DNA of 64,000 nucleotides from Trichopria drosophilae. Its lineage: Eukaryota; Arthropoda; Insecta; Hymenoptera; Diapriidae. Under the pieces are notes generated by a model. That model searched no databases. It saw only the letters and a list, made by a program, of their open reading frames with translations, and was not told the origin of the DNA. Positions 46,425-58,629 of this stretch are shown here, in pieces. Position numbers and translations under genes: made by a program. Location of the stretch: assembly GCA_030407085.1 (NCBI GenBank), contig CM059585.1:89976501-90040500 (forward strand), read 5' to 3'. How positions within the stretch are numbered: the first letter of the stretch is position 1; the number at the start of each line of letters is the position of its first letter.

Positions 46425-46610
46425 CAAGGGCGTAAAATATGAGTTTTACTCGAGGGACGAGGAATCAATGAGAAATCACCCAATGGGACGTAAATTCAAA
46501 TTATTCCCACGGCGCAAACAACATTTTTCGATTTCAGAGGTGTGAAAATGGCCACTTTTACGCCCCCAAAGGGAGGCGTAAAACAGCAATTTTACTCCTG
46601 CTTAATGACA
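46425..46610. repeat. Repeat with three GGCGTAAAA words
   Basis: GGGCGTAAAATATGAGTTTT (46429), CCACTTTTACGCCCCC (46551) and GGCGTAAAACAGCAATTTTA (46577) give direct and inverted copies of one ~25-base module. The same module occurs singly at 34960. There is no ORF. Confidence 0.45.
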
Positions 46611-46619
46611 AAATATCTT

Positions 46620-48950
46620 TTCGTACAGGAATGGAAAAAATGTTTATTCTTCCCAAAATATCGACAAACCCGAAAAAGTTGTTAATATTTAATGATTGTA
46701 ATGAAATGTCTTAACAGTTAAACAACATTTTTTTGTTCGAAAAAAATTCCATTTTTTAAAATCCATACGAAATTATTTAAAAAATGTGTTTTTATGTTCA
46801 CCCTAACTTTTTGACTTTCTATATTCTATTAGAAAAATTTTATAGCATTTTTTCAAAAAGCCAAGTTTGTAGTTTTAAGTAAATGTATAGATGAAAAAAA
46901 TGGTTTATACTTTTCTTTTTTGCACCACTGTATTCCTCAAAAATGACTACGGAAATAATTTATTCAAAACTTTTAAAGGTATATTGCACAGAGTTGATTT
47001 TGTGCTTGTACCCTCCCCTGAACCCTACAATTTTATTGTATTAACACCAAGAACCCCATCGTGAAATTCTTATAAACAGTTTAAAACCGTAAGATCTATC
47101 ATTTTTATACGGGAACTTGTTATGGATTCATTAAACAATAAAACTGTTAAAACTTTTTTCCGTTGCAAACGTACAAAATATACTTTAATAAGTTTAATAC
47201 ATACAAAATATAGTTATAATTACACGAACCAGATTAAAAGTCGTATTATAAATTTTATATAATAATGCAATCGCTATAATGTAAAATAATTGCTAAAATT
47301 ATGTTGATAGCGTTCATGTAACGTCGTTGCAAGTTTCGAAGAGTTTAAAACGATCCCTATTTTTTTTTATATCCTCCTGTTTGTTCGTAATGCCAGTCTT
47401 ATTATTGTTATATACACGTAATCAACGGCTATAAAAGAGACTACTCCACCCATAGCTTGCTGCCATGTTTAAGGTTCCAAAATATCTTAACAAGCAAAAA
47501 AGCATAGTAAGGAGATTCGGATGTTAAAAAAGAAAGGTAAATCTTCAGACGTCGATCGAAAATTTCAGTCTGGAGTGATAATATTCAATTCGCAGATACG
47601 ATAATGACGTAGACGGTGAGAAACGAGATAACCGATTTTTTATATTAGTGTTACAGAGCGGCCCATGTTCAATCTCCGATGATGATGTTGCTTCATGAGA
47701 TCCTTTTTTATTAGGGAACGAGTCAGAAATTGATTGCAAATTCCGGATGTCTACACAACGACGAACACAGTGGCATCATCGGCCTCTTTAATTTTCACGC
47801 AAAAAAAACTAGCAATTGACGTCATAATCTATATTCTACTCCAATTATTCGGGGATACACATTTCTATTTTAGTGATTAAGAAAAAGAATACTCACTAAT
47901 GTACGAGTGATTTTCAAAACGCGTGATGTTTTGAAAGCACATTTAGCAACGTTAATTAGTAAATTGAACTTTATAAAACTGTTATTAATTATAAAACATA
48001 TAAACACATACAAGTGTAAAGTGTAATTAAACAAACTTAACACGTTTATCAATTACAGAGCAATGTATTTTCGCTTGTTTTATTTGTTAATTTTGATTTG
48101 TTTTTATCTATAAAACATTGAAAATAGTTTATTTTATTTTTACATTTGTAATTCCGTTAAAAACGGAATCGCTGTTATTTCGTAAAACAAGTTGAAATTA
48201 TCCATTTTTTTAAAATCATCCGAAAAAAGCATAATACGTTTTAAAGGCTATAAAATAAATATTCTGTTCCGAATGTAGAACAACAAAATGCAAAGATGTC
48301 TGCAGGACACGAATAATATAATTAATACAAATTTTATGTTAATATCTAAAAAAGTTTACCTATTTCAAATAATTTACATCGCCATCACAGTTTTCAATTT
48401 AGACAACCATGTGCAATTTCCAAAAAGCTTCATTTAACTAATTATTTATTACTCTATTATAATTATGCAATGCAACAAGACAAAAGTAGATAGAGTTACT
48501 ACTCGAATAACAATTCCCAGACCAAATAACATTCTTAGATGTTCTTACTACTTATCCTAACAATTCCAACCACTTAAGTAGTAGCGGCACGTGTAGACGA
48601 TGTTTGGTCTGTATATATCTTACTTCTCAAGTAGTCGTCGTAACTATCCATTCTTGCAGTGTTATTGATGAAATTATCGAATTCTACCTCGAAATTGATA
48701 AAAATGTTGTTTTTAATGAAAAAACCAACATATTAAAATACAAACAATACATTAACAACAAATGAGACAACCGTTGATACAGTTTTAATTCAATGCAATT
48801 ATTGCTTATAATGGAAAAAGTGTATATCAATAACCAATATAAAAATATATATAAATATAACTAATTTAATATTTCAGAAAAAAGGAAATTTTCGAATTCT
48901 TTTATGCCACGAAATATTTATTTGGGCGGGGAACTAGGAGTACACATTAC
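46620..48950. other. AT-rich stretch, small GC-richer patch at ~47540-47800
   Basis: No gene is supported. The patch at 47540-47800 has a 64-codon minus-strand frame of mixed composition (IEHGPLCNTNIKNRLSRF) that I cannot place. The rest is filler. Confidence 0.35.
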
Positions 48951-48959
48951 CTAAGTGTA

Positions 48960-49066
48960 CCCGGAAAAAGATAGTTGGTAGCCCCAACAAATAAGAAGAT
49001 AGGCTTACTATCTTCTTGGTAAGTCTAACTATTTTTTTTTTGGGACAACCAACTCTTTCTTCGGTG
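48960..49066. mobile_element. 107-bp MITE with CACCGAAGAAAGA-type ends
   Basis: The left end is TA-CCCGGAAAAAGATAGTTGG; the right end read on the minus strand is TA-CACCGAAGAAAGAGTTGG. TA lies outside both. The inside is a further palindrome (AAGAAGATAGGCTTACTATC ... GGTAAGTC against AGACTTACC). It may be related to the CACGG-ended transposon at 40044 through the shared CAC(C/G)GAA(A/G)AAA end. Confidence 0.7.
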
Positions 49067-49441
49067 TATGCATGCTCAAATAAGTTAGTTTATTAATTTC
49101 TTATGAAGACACCAATATATAACATTAAAATAATTTATAAAGAATTTCGAATTAAATTCTGCCGCAGTTTTTGGTAAAAGAGTTCATTAAAATTTACATA
49201 AATTAATTCTTATATTAATAGTTGTGGAGAACGGGCCACTGTAACTTTCCTATGAAAATAAGCGATACATGAGTATTTTCAAGTTGAAAACAACATTCAA
49301 ATACGTCAGTCACGCGTGCCCGTTGTATGTAATTGAAGAATTAAACACTTTTTTTATACGTGAATTTTTCTTTTATTATTTCATTATTTTTCTCTTACCC
49401 ACGAGTACGCAGTAAAAATGTGCTGAGGAGTACGCACCTTA

Positions 49442-49700
49442 CACGGAAGAAAGGGTCAGGTAAGATACTGCTTTAGATATTCTTTGTAGTAGTAATAGTA
49501 AATAAATAGTAAAGGGCCCCAATTAGAAATTGACTCCGGGTAAAACAAGTTACTGGTCCGTTTTGACGCTGGGCAGTGAAACTGGCCAGTATTCGTGCCT
49601 ACTGTGGGATACAAAATTCGCCTAGGGCTCGGATATAGTACTATGCAAATATTAGCTAGTACCGGTCTAGTTTTGCCCAAGGAATATTTTTAATTATATC
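49442..49700 (+). mobile_element. Single CACGGAAGAAAGGG transposon end and adjoining repeat
   Basis: TA-CACGGAAGAAAGGGTCAGG at 49440 matches the ends of the 48960 MITE and the CACTA-like element. A GC-richer body follows (GTCCGTTTTGACGCTGGGC, TTCGCCTAGGGCTCGG), but no inverse partner could be found before ~49.9 kb, so it is either truncated or a longer element with a lost end. Confidence 0.35.
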
Positions 49701-50270
49701 TCAATTAAGCCTCAACCAGTCCTAGTGTTGTGTAACCCAGATTTTGATACAAGCCGAGTCGTAACTATCGCCGAACCATAGTTTAGTGCGGAAACCAATA
49801 GTATATTACATTGTGAACACCATTAACATAACCTCTGACATAACCTAAGTGTACAATATATGAGTGAGAATGAAGTATAATATGAATTGAGTGTGTGTGA
49901 GTTTTTATTACGTTTTGTCAGTTTATATATCTTAACGTAAGATTTCAGATAAAACTGGTAAATTGATATCTCATTTCCAGTTCACATTCCTTCTATAAAC
50001 ATATACATATGAATCAGTGAAATTTAAACGAGAACCAGTGAAATTCGCTGCTATCCAGCATTGATTATTCACTTACTGATTCAAATAGTGAGCAATATTT
50101 GGTTATCACCAGTATATAGTTCACAATTAGGGCGCCCGAGGCTGATTCCTTCTGCCAAGCCTCACTGATGAGTTCAGGACATATTAAAGCCATAACCCTT
50201 CTTAATGAAGCGCTAATGGTAATTTTAAGCCGTGAAAATTGTTTAGAAGAAATGAAATGCAATTTTTCGT
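49700..50270. other. Mixed stretch, nothing recognised
   Basis: No gene is supported. Overlapping minus-strand frames (50065-50475, 50352-50534) arise from the repeat array that follows. Confidence 0.35.
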
Positions 50271-50289
50271 TTACTGAGTTGAAAATAGT

Positions 50290-50615
50290 ATTTTGCAGTG
50301 CATGTGTGTAAAGTACTTTCCACACATTTTCCACGTTCGAACGTGCATTTTTTACACTTTTGACAGTTTTTTCGCATTTTCCCACACTTCTAACAAAAAA
50401 TACATTTCGGCGCATGTGCAAATATATTTTTTGGACGAACGTGCTGTCGGCACTCGCCTTCGACTCCTGCCGCAACCATCACATTCGTTTAAATTCGCTT
50501 TTTCCCACTTGTCTCGAAAACTACTATTCCGCATGACTTTTCCGTACCTAAAGTATATTCGAGTGCTTAAAATTTACTTTAGGCACGAGTTTACTTTACG
50601 CACTGAAAAGGCTCG
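50290..50615. repeat. Third GTGCG-type palindrome array
   Basis: GTGTGTAAAGTACTTTCCACAC (50304 region), ACGTTCGAACGTGC (50333-50346), TTCGGCGCATGTGCAAATAT (50406), CACATTCGTTTAAATTCGC, CACTTGTCTCGAAAACTACT, and at the end GAGTTTACTTTACGCACTG (50587). These words match the arrays at 36.9-37.15 kb (same order) and 9.3-9.8 kb. Sequence between the palindromes has diverged. There is no ORF. Confidence 0.65.
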
Positions 50616-50619
50616 CATA

Positions 50620-52740
50620 AATTAATTTGATACATTTCGCAGTTTTTGGGTCTCCTCCAATCCGAAGCTTAGCATATTTTCTACTACGATTATAAATTTG
50701 ATTTAACCAGAATAGCAGAGAATATGCACTCACACTTTTCAGAGTTCGGAGGAAAACTGACTGTACTTCTGAGTCTCACTACCCTAATAGTATGGATATT
50801 CTATAAATACAATTAGATTTAAAAATGTCTAATATTACGAATTTCGAACAACGACAGACACATGTACAGGCTAAGTATAAGAAAACCCAAGATATAATCT
50901 GAATGAGTGATCGAATATGCAGTTAAAGACCAGTTAAATAATTTAGGCAGTAAACAGACTTCCTGTTGACTAGAAATTAAGGAATTTGAGATAAATTTGG
51001 CCTAGAATTCAAATAACTGTTACAGATCAGATCCTCTTATCCATTGCTATATCACACAACGAAATTGCTCTTTAATCATTCAAGTGCTTTTTTATATACA
51101 ACGAAACAATTATTAATGAACTTTTGATTGGCCACGTCCAAACGTAAACTCGAATAAAATGCTAATGCAATGTTCTACCAGTGTAAGTGGAGTCGTGTTC
51201 GTGATAATTTGGGGTAATTTTGATCCGACAGGTAGCGGCATGACAGGGTCAAAACCAGCCGAGGGCAAATCTGGAAAAAAAAGAAAAGATAAGTCGTTCG
51301 TCGAGTAACGGCGAATCATTGCAAACCTCGCGCATGATTTCAACGAATAAGAGACGGAAAAGAGACACTTGAAACGGTCAAGTTACGGGAGAAGAAGACG
51401 TTAAGTCGCTTCCATGTCTTAATAAGGAGTCGGTGGGAAAGAACGGTAGAACAGATTCAATGAGAATTTTGTCTTGTTAGTTGTTTGTTTGATTGTTTGT
51501 CGTTCGCTCGCAGTTACCCCTTATAATGAGCATGCATTCTATACATTCATCAGCTCTTATCTCATTGCCACTAGTTGTAATAAATCAATTAATATCTATA
51601 TAATATTAGTAATCTCTTGGTGCGTTAATCAAGAACATTTTATTGGATGTTGCCAGAAAAAGTATCCTTCTAGAAAACATCCCAGTGATGGCAATTTATA
51701 ATTTTCAATCTAAAGTTACATCTTAAGAGCACAAACAATAAAATTAAAACCCATCATTGTCATTAAAAATAAAATAGAAAAGAAGCATAAAAACATAATA
51801 AATTTACAGGTTTTGAAAATAAATCTTAAATATTCTTAACTGTGTCATCAATTGTATAACCGTTTGAATAATACATGTAACGTAATACCGTATCTATGTT
51901 TAATACCGATTACATTATAAGAAAGTTTGTTGGCACGCAGCATAATACTTTTTACTTAATAAGCAAATTTTTTCAAATTATATATTATAATTCATAGTAC
52001 ACTGTATAAAATTCAGCTATTATTTGCAAATTAAATTGAAGAAACGTTGAAAACAGAAATTTATGGACCCATAAAATTTAGAAACTCTGGAAATATTGCA
52101 TAATAATAATAATACATTAGATGTAATTAGAAATGATGGAATAAACTACTCAAAGTCAGGATTGAATTATTTATATTTCAAAGTAAATGCATATTTTAGT
52201 CAATGAATGTAAAGATGCGCGTGTTATTAAGGTTATTATTCTTACACATCAACAAAAATGAGCACTTCTTTCAAATATTAAATTCTCCATTGTAATAATT
52301 GTAAAATAACTCTTGTAACGTATATCATATTAACATAATATTACTGCGAGACATGAACGTAGATTTCTATTGAATATCTAGGTAATAACCTGAATAAAAT
52401 TCTTGACATACCCCATAGACATAAAAAAGAATGGCCTTAAAATGCTTAGGTCTTCAAATTACTTATCCCGAAAATGCTATATTAGAGAGGATATCAAGTC
52501 GTTTTAGAAGTTACTAATATGAATATTTTTTAAACATTCTTAATTACCACAAGTTTCTATGGTTACTGTTAACTAAACATACCTTAATCACTCAGACCAT
52601 TCTCGCGGAAAGATGAAATGAACTGATGAGAATGCAAAATGCTAAATAGTTCATTGCACAGGTCAATGTGTTTGGACATGGTTTTGTTATTCATAGGTGA
52701 AGGGTCATTTCTGTAATTTTTATTACGTAGAATTCAAATC
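50620..52740. other. AT-rich stretch with a mixed-composition patch at 51180-51430
   Basis: No gene is supported. Bases 51180-51430 are richer in GC and purines (AGCGGCATGACAGGGTC, GGGAGAAGAAGACGTTAAGTC) and might be a non-coding exon or regulatory block. Confidence 0.35.
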
Positions 52741-52747
52741 CGGATCA

Positions 52748-54089
52748 CAATTGAGGCACGCGATTCTATAATCCGTCTCGCGCTCGAACTGCCGGAAAAG
52801 TATTGTCCGGTGAAGAAAAAAATGAACATTTTTTGTATATAACACTTTTCCCCTCGATTTGTATTTTTAAAGATAAAAAATAAAAAGTCTTAAATTTCAT
52901 AGTTTCGAAATCAAATATCAATTTTCAACATAAATCGTCGTATCTCAACCGGTCAAATATCAACCAAATGAGTTGTTTGCACAGTAAACTAGTGATTTAT
53001 GTATGAAGACTACGAGCTATTGTCCGTAATTAAAAATAATAATTTGTTATTGTTATTCAATAACAAACTTAAGGTCGCGAGAAATCTTAATTTGCATCCT
53101 TGACGGGAAAAAGTGTGTTACAAAGTTTATGTTTGAGAAAACTTCCAGTGACAAACTTGTTCGTTTAGGATTGAAGAAGTTTTCTGGAAAATGTCAACTT
53201 AATTGGTCTATAATTTTTTAATCTATGATGATTAACAGAGAAGCGCTCGGCGCCCGTGTTAATCTGACAGCGTGCGAAAAGTCGGTTTGTTGCGGTGGTA
53301 ATATGAATATATTATTACGTGTGGCCATCTGGTATTTCATACATGGCTTTATATATTTCAATCTCAATCAATGGAAAGTTTTCAAATGATATATAAGGAC
53401 TTTACTCTTTTAATCTTGATCTATTCAATTGGTCAGTTAATCCTTAAATACCAGATGGACATACGTAATAATATATTCATATTTCCACCGCAACAAACCT
53501 TCGACTTTCCGCGCGCTGACAGAATAACAGGGGCGACGAGCGCTTTTCTGCTAATCATCATAGATTAAAAAATTATAGACCGATTAAGCTGAAATTTTTC
53601 AGAAAACTTCTTCAATCCTACATGAACTAGTTTGTCACTGGAAGTTTTCTTAAACGCAAACTTTGTAATACACTTTTTCCCGTCAAAGATGCAAACTAAG
53701 ATTTCTCGCGACCTTAAGTTTGTTATTGAATAACAATAACAAATTGTTATTTTTAATTATGGACAATAGCTTGTAGTCTTCATACATAAATCACGAGTTT
53801 ACTGTGCAAATTTGAACTCATTTGGTTGATATTTGACCGAGATACGACGATTTATGTTGAAAATTGTATTGATTTCGAAACTATGAAATTGAAGACTTTT
53901 TATTTTTTATCTTTAAAAATACAAATCGTAGGGGAAAATGTTATATACAAAAAATGTTCAATTTGGTGAGCTCTATATAGTCATATTTTTTATTTTTTAT
54001 TATGACGCATTCATTTTTTTTCTTTACCGGACAATACTTTTCCGGCAGTTCGAGCGCGAGACCGATTATAGAATCGCGTGCCTCAATTG
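52748..54089. repeat. 1.34-kb long inverted repeat (~590-640 bp arms, ~108 bp loop)
   Basis: The left arm 52748-53337 begins CAATTGAGGCACGCGATTCT; the right arm 53446-54089 ends AGAATCGCGTGCCTCAATTG, its exact inverse. The arms stay nearly identical throughout: CTCGCGCTCGAACTGCCGG against CCGGCAGTTCGAGCGCGAG, TTAAGGTCGCGAGAAATC against GATTTCTCGCGACCTTAA, and GGCCATCTGGTATTT against AAATACCAGATGGAC at the inner edge. The right arm has a ~50-base AT-rich insertion (~53965-54015). Each arm contains a smaller palindrome (TTGTTATTGTTATTCAATAACAA). No ORF or clear target duplication. It could be a fold-back transposon or, if transcribed, a hairpin RNA precursor for siRNAs. Confidence 0.85.
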
Positions 54090-54255
54090 CCCCATTACGT
54101 GAGGAATTTGAGATATTTCAGGTTATGTACCCAAAGAAATGCCATTTTTACTACGTTTACCATGTTAGTACTACTCTTTCTCTGTAATATAAGAATGGCA
54201 GAGTTCATTTACGATTTTTATACACCAACCTGAAATTGCAATGTAACAGCAGAGA

Positions 54256-54463
54256 CCTGGTATATTTACCCACTTGGTGTCTCATCTTCTTCTCTCGTAT
54301 CGTTATATTTACCAAAAAAAGGAGAGCGCCGCTTCTCCCACTCCCCTCAGTCGCATTATGTTCGTGATGTCACAGCAGGCCCTTCCTGAGGCCCCAGCCA
54401 GCAAAGTGGAGGAAAAAGAGAGCGGCGATAGGGAAATATAACGAGCCGGGTAAATAGACTGGG
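54256..54463. mobile_element. 208-bp MITE-like inverted-repeat element
   Basis: CCTGGTATATTTACCCACTT (54256) is inverted against GCCGGGTAAATAGACTGGG (54445-54463). Further in, CGTTATATTTACC ... GGAGAGCGCCGCTTC mirrors AGAGAGCGGCGATAGGGAAA, TATAACG. The centre is GC-rich (CAGGCCCTTCCTGAGGCCCC). It is non-autonomous. Confidence 0.6.
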
Positions 54464-54469
54464 AATTAA

Positions 54470-55630
54470 ATATAGTGAAACACAGTTATACCGGGACTTT
54501 AGTACACATGTAAACAAAATTTACCATCAAATTCCCATGCCAGACAAGCTGAAGGACAAATTCAATGTCACGAAACCTGTATAAATAAATATAAACAAAT
54601 ATATAAAATTTGAATATTTATAAATGAAAACGTGTTTCAATAATGTGAATGTTTCTTGAATACTTTTTTATACGCCATTTTAAAACACCCTTCTTCAATT
54701 CAATCTCGACTTCAAATTCGTCCTCGCGTAGACATTTTCAGAAGAAAATACCCAGTAACAAAATACCTGCCTCAAAGTATTTAATGAAAATGTACATGAC
54801 ACAAAAGGGACACATCTCATAAGTTCAAAATGGCGTTACTTAGTGAAGGAAAAATACAATTGAGCTACTTTCAAATTAAAGCAAAAAAGTAGAATAATAT
54901 GATCCAACAATCAATCAAACCCATATCAAAATACTGTGTTTTTTGTACACAACCTCAAATGTCTCAAAATCCTGATGTAATGGACGCTTTTCAACCACTC
55001 ACATTGATTGACATACATGAAATTGTTGCATAAGATGTCTAAACGATATCTTTTTAGAGACCTTTTCGACGTTTTCGAGTTGGAGGATATCTTTTAATCA
55101 TATTTAAGACCCATTTTTGCTTAATGCGATGTCGTCGAAATAATTTATGACATATCAATGCAGTTCTTAAAAAATAATTACACTAGAATAATATATTAGC
55201 TGTTTTTTTTTGGTTAGCATTATATATATCGCCTGTTGCAAAAGTAAATTATTACATAAGCGAAAGAGGTAGAATAGTAAAATATAAGGTAAGTTAGCCC
55301 GCTACCATAAAAACGGCATCTCTGAAATATTCGCGATCGAAGATATCGAGGGAATAAAAATTTGTATCCTTAAATACTTGCCATTAACATTCAATCTGGC
55401 AAACAACTTAATAACAGCCCTTATCGGAATTAAACTCAGTAAAAAAAGAAATTTCCACGTGTTCGATAAAATAGCACACATGTGTACCAGTAAATGCGCG
55501 ATCACTTTTCAGCATACCGATATGCTCTTAGCGCGCCGTAGCTTCTCACGGCTAAATGAAGTCATAAATTCCCGGCAGAAATACAAAATGGTACACAGAG
55601 TCAAGTAGGGTCGACAATAAAATCAGAGCC
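54470..55630. other. AT-rich stretch, nothing recognised
   Basis: There are short open frames only (55302-55505 minus, 55378-55608 plus), without domains. Confidence 0.4.
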
Positions 55631-55639
55631 ATTACGATG

Positions 55640-56215
55640 GTTAAGGGCTTATAACTGCACGCTCCCAACGCACCGAGGCACCTTTGTTACCTGGTGCAAC
55701 ATTAGGAAAAAAGGAGCGGCGCAAAACCGAGACATCCTCCCGCGTGTACAGGAATGGGATGCATTCTGGTTGAAAGGATCGCCCGCCATCGCCGGTCCCG
55801 ATATCGAGTCATAAAGCTCGACACGCTTGACCTTTTTATTAGTTCGCAACCGAAGGAATCGAGATAGTTGTAAAAAAATGAAAAAATAGGGGAGTGGGGA
55901 AGAAGGGCTCAATTCAGGGCCCAACTAAATGCCGTCATCGCGTTACAACTCGCCGCTCATTGGCAAGCGAGTTCATTTTTCACGGGATCCAATTTAGCGC
56001 GAACGCCGAGCGCAATTCGAAGTGCCTGTACCCCGACCCCCGTCATTACGCCAACGGAGCCCACGGTGCTTTAACATGCATCAATTATTCGGACCGATCG
56101 CTGGAACCTCGTAAAACGATCACGTCGTATATCCAACCCGAGGGTGGCAGGGGGATAAGGAGGAAGGGGTGTGCGAATGTGCTTGATTTCGCAAAATGCT
56201 ATCTTAAATGAGAAT
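55640..56215. promoter_or_regulatory. GC-rich unique island, candidate regulatory block or non-coding exon
   Basis: About 570 bases of CpG-containing, GC-richer DNA (ACGCTCCCAACGCACCGAGG, GAACGCCGAGCGCAATTCG, CCCGAGGGTGGCAGGGGG). A plus-strand frame of 105 codons (55894-56211) and a minus-strand frame of 91 codons (55649-55924) are open, as expected at this composition; I recognise neither. It is similar in character to the islands at 5.4-7.1 and 38.6-39.4 kb. Confidence 0.35.
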
Positions 56216-56219
56216 TTCT

Positions 56220-56560
56220 AATGAACTTTTTAAAATGATTCTTGTTAGGAAGAAATTGAAATATTATGCTTCAATTGAATACAAAACACATTTTTTAAAA
56301 TTATATTGCCTATAGTGAATATCTTCTTGAATCAAATTCCGCTTTTAAAAGATTCAGAGATGTAGCACATAACCAACTTTAAAATATATGTGATATTTGA
56401 GAAACCTAAAAATTGTTGTGGAACAAGTGCAAATCTTTGTAAGCATGTTCTGTATGCATACAATGCGAAAGGACATACCATTGTGAATTATTTACATTTT
56501 CACAGTTATGTATACAGTACCGATGCGAGTCTTATGTGACATTTACGTATGTGATGGAGT
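56220..56560. other. AT-rich stretch, nothing recognised
   Basis: Return to AT-rich sequence between the GC-rich island and the tandem repeat; no feature is supported. Confidence 0.4.
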
Positions 56561-56566
56561 TTTCCA

Positions 56567-56850
56567 TATAAAAAACAATTTTAACCTTGGAATCGCCTTG
56601 AAGATCGTGGATCGGGATATGGTCATATTCATAATTGATCGTGAACTTTCAAGTCTTTCCAAATCCACAATAAAAACAAGGGGTTTCTGTTAAAAAACAA
56701 CTTTGACCTTGGGGTTACCTTGAATGTCCTTGTCCGGGCATCGTGAAGGTTATGCTTAAACGTGAAATTGTCTGCACTTTCCAAATCCGCAATAAAAATG
56801 GGGGTTCCCCTTTAAACAAATTGAATTACACCTTGACATGACCTTCAGGC
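56567..56850 (+). repeat. Tandem repeat, ~122-bp unit, about 2.4 copies
   Basis: AAAAAACAATTTTAACCTTGG (56570) recurs as AAAAAACAACTTTGACCTTGG (56692) and, weaker, as TTTAAACAAATTGAATTACACCTTGAC (56811), a period of ~120-122. The unit also carries TTTCCAAATCCRCAATAAAAA near its end (56655, 56778). Each unit contains at least one TGACCTTGG-type extended nuclear-receptor half site. The unit is degraded by ~25-30% between copies. Confidence 0.6.
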
Positions 56851-56859
56851 TTATAACCA

Positions 56860-58620
56860 AGGTCGAATAGAGATCACCATTGAATATCCCAGACAAAATT
56901 CTAAAAATGTTATGTGTAACCTTTTGTTTGTACAAAGCGTTATTTTCAGGATATTTGGGGTGGACACTCTGTATACAGGTATTTATAAATTATATGTGTG
57001 GAATGCATATGCGGTCTAAATGAACATTTTTTCCAATGACACTCTTGTAGTTAGGTTGCATAGAGCTCCAAGAGAGCTTCCAGAGAACTTGCACTAGAGC
57101 TCCCCGTGCGTTGGAATGGAATTTTATACGTGTTCGAAAAAGCGGACATATGAATTAATGGGCGACTTGATTTAATGGTAATTAAAAGTGAAGCTCTCAC
57201 GAAAATAAAAAAGCCTCAGGCAATCTCCGTAGGAGCTGATTGTATTATACTGTTCACAAATACAACGGATGTGTAACACTGGGTTAAATGGTGGGGTGAA
57301 ATGGAGGAAGGTGGTATAAGGGTGGGCGTTGCAGGATGGGGGTCTGTTTTGGTTCAAGATAGTTTTACACTAACGTATAGATCAGATTTTAAATTCTGAC
57401 TATAGACTTCGTCTTTTGATTCAAATTCATAGTTTTTAATTTTAATATTTGCGTAAATTCCTGTTTACGTACTTACGCAATTCCTATTTACCAAAAGTAA
57501 TAGGAGTTTCACCCATTTTACAGGTCAGTCTCAAAATTTCCATCTGGAATAATGACTTTTAGAAGAAAATATGCTCATTGGAAAATATTAATAATAGCTA
57601 CACAATTCACTACATTTAACGACAAATAATACATTTACAGTGAGTCTTTTCAAACTTTTTTCGGAGAAAATGAGGTTTTTATAGAGTATATTGCAACAAT
57701 TTCTTCTGCGCCATTTTCAACCTTATATCATGGAGAGTCTGTAGTTTAATACTGATACAAATTAAGAAGCATGTCAAAATAACGATATTGGCAATGAGAT
57801 ACAATGAATTTATATTTCGTGAAAGGAATCTTGCCCTGCAGGACGCACACTAATTCTCCGTGGTTTTAAATTTTTCATATTTTGTTTCAAATAAACCGTA
57901 TCCGTGTCGCTTTTTTCCATTTTCCATTTTCTTTTTAGATAGTTGTGAAAACGTTTCTTCCATCCCTGCGTTGAGTTTTTGTCGATGGTTGACTCTTCGG
58001 TGGATAGCGCCCAAGAGTTTTGTAAAACTGGGTTGTAACGCATTTATGAATCAGATGCGAACCAAATAATTTTCCTAAATTACATAATATTAATGAATTC
58101 ACTATAAAAAAAATTGAAGACACCGCATTCTTCATTTCGTCGAATAATAAGAACTTTGAAGAATGTGATATTATCATTGTATTAATCACTTTAATTAATA
58201 TGTAAATAAACTGTTTCATTGAATTCTTTAGTTACTCGGACGAATGAATAACGTTAGGTAAAATCATCATTTAATCATTCTTTTAGCAATTATTTGTTCC
58301 CCTTTTTTCTTGTCAACGTAACTTTAAAATGTTCAAATTTAATATCGTAGGGTTACAAGGTGAATTACATTTACTTTTTGAATTGAAGTAAACGAATGTA
58401 CTGAACATTAACTTGTATATCTTTCTTTAACTGTAAACTATTTTTTTATTTACAATAATTTCAAATAAATTTATTTCTTTGTAAGTAAATTTTACTCACA
58501 ATATTCGAGGTCTTGAAATTTTAATATAAACTGGTCAAGTATGATTTATGAAACACTTTTTTTAATGTATTTATGTACTATACGTGATATCATATAATTA
58601 TTAAGAAACGGATAATTTTA
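56860..58620. other. Mixed to AT-rich stretch, nothing recognised
   Basis: No gene is supported. Bases 57060-57350 are moderately GC-richer (GAGCTCCAAGAGAGCTTCC) and may be unique non-coding sequence. Confidence 0.35.
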
Positions 58621-58629
58621 GCAAGACCA

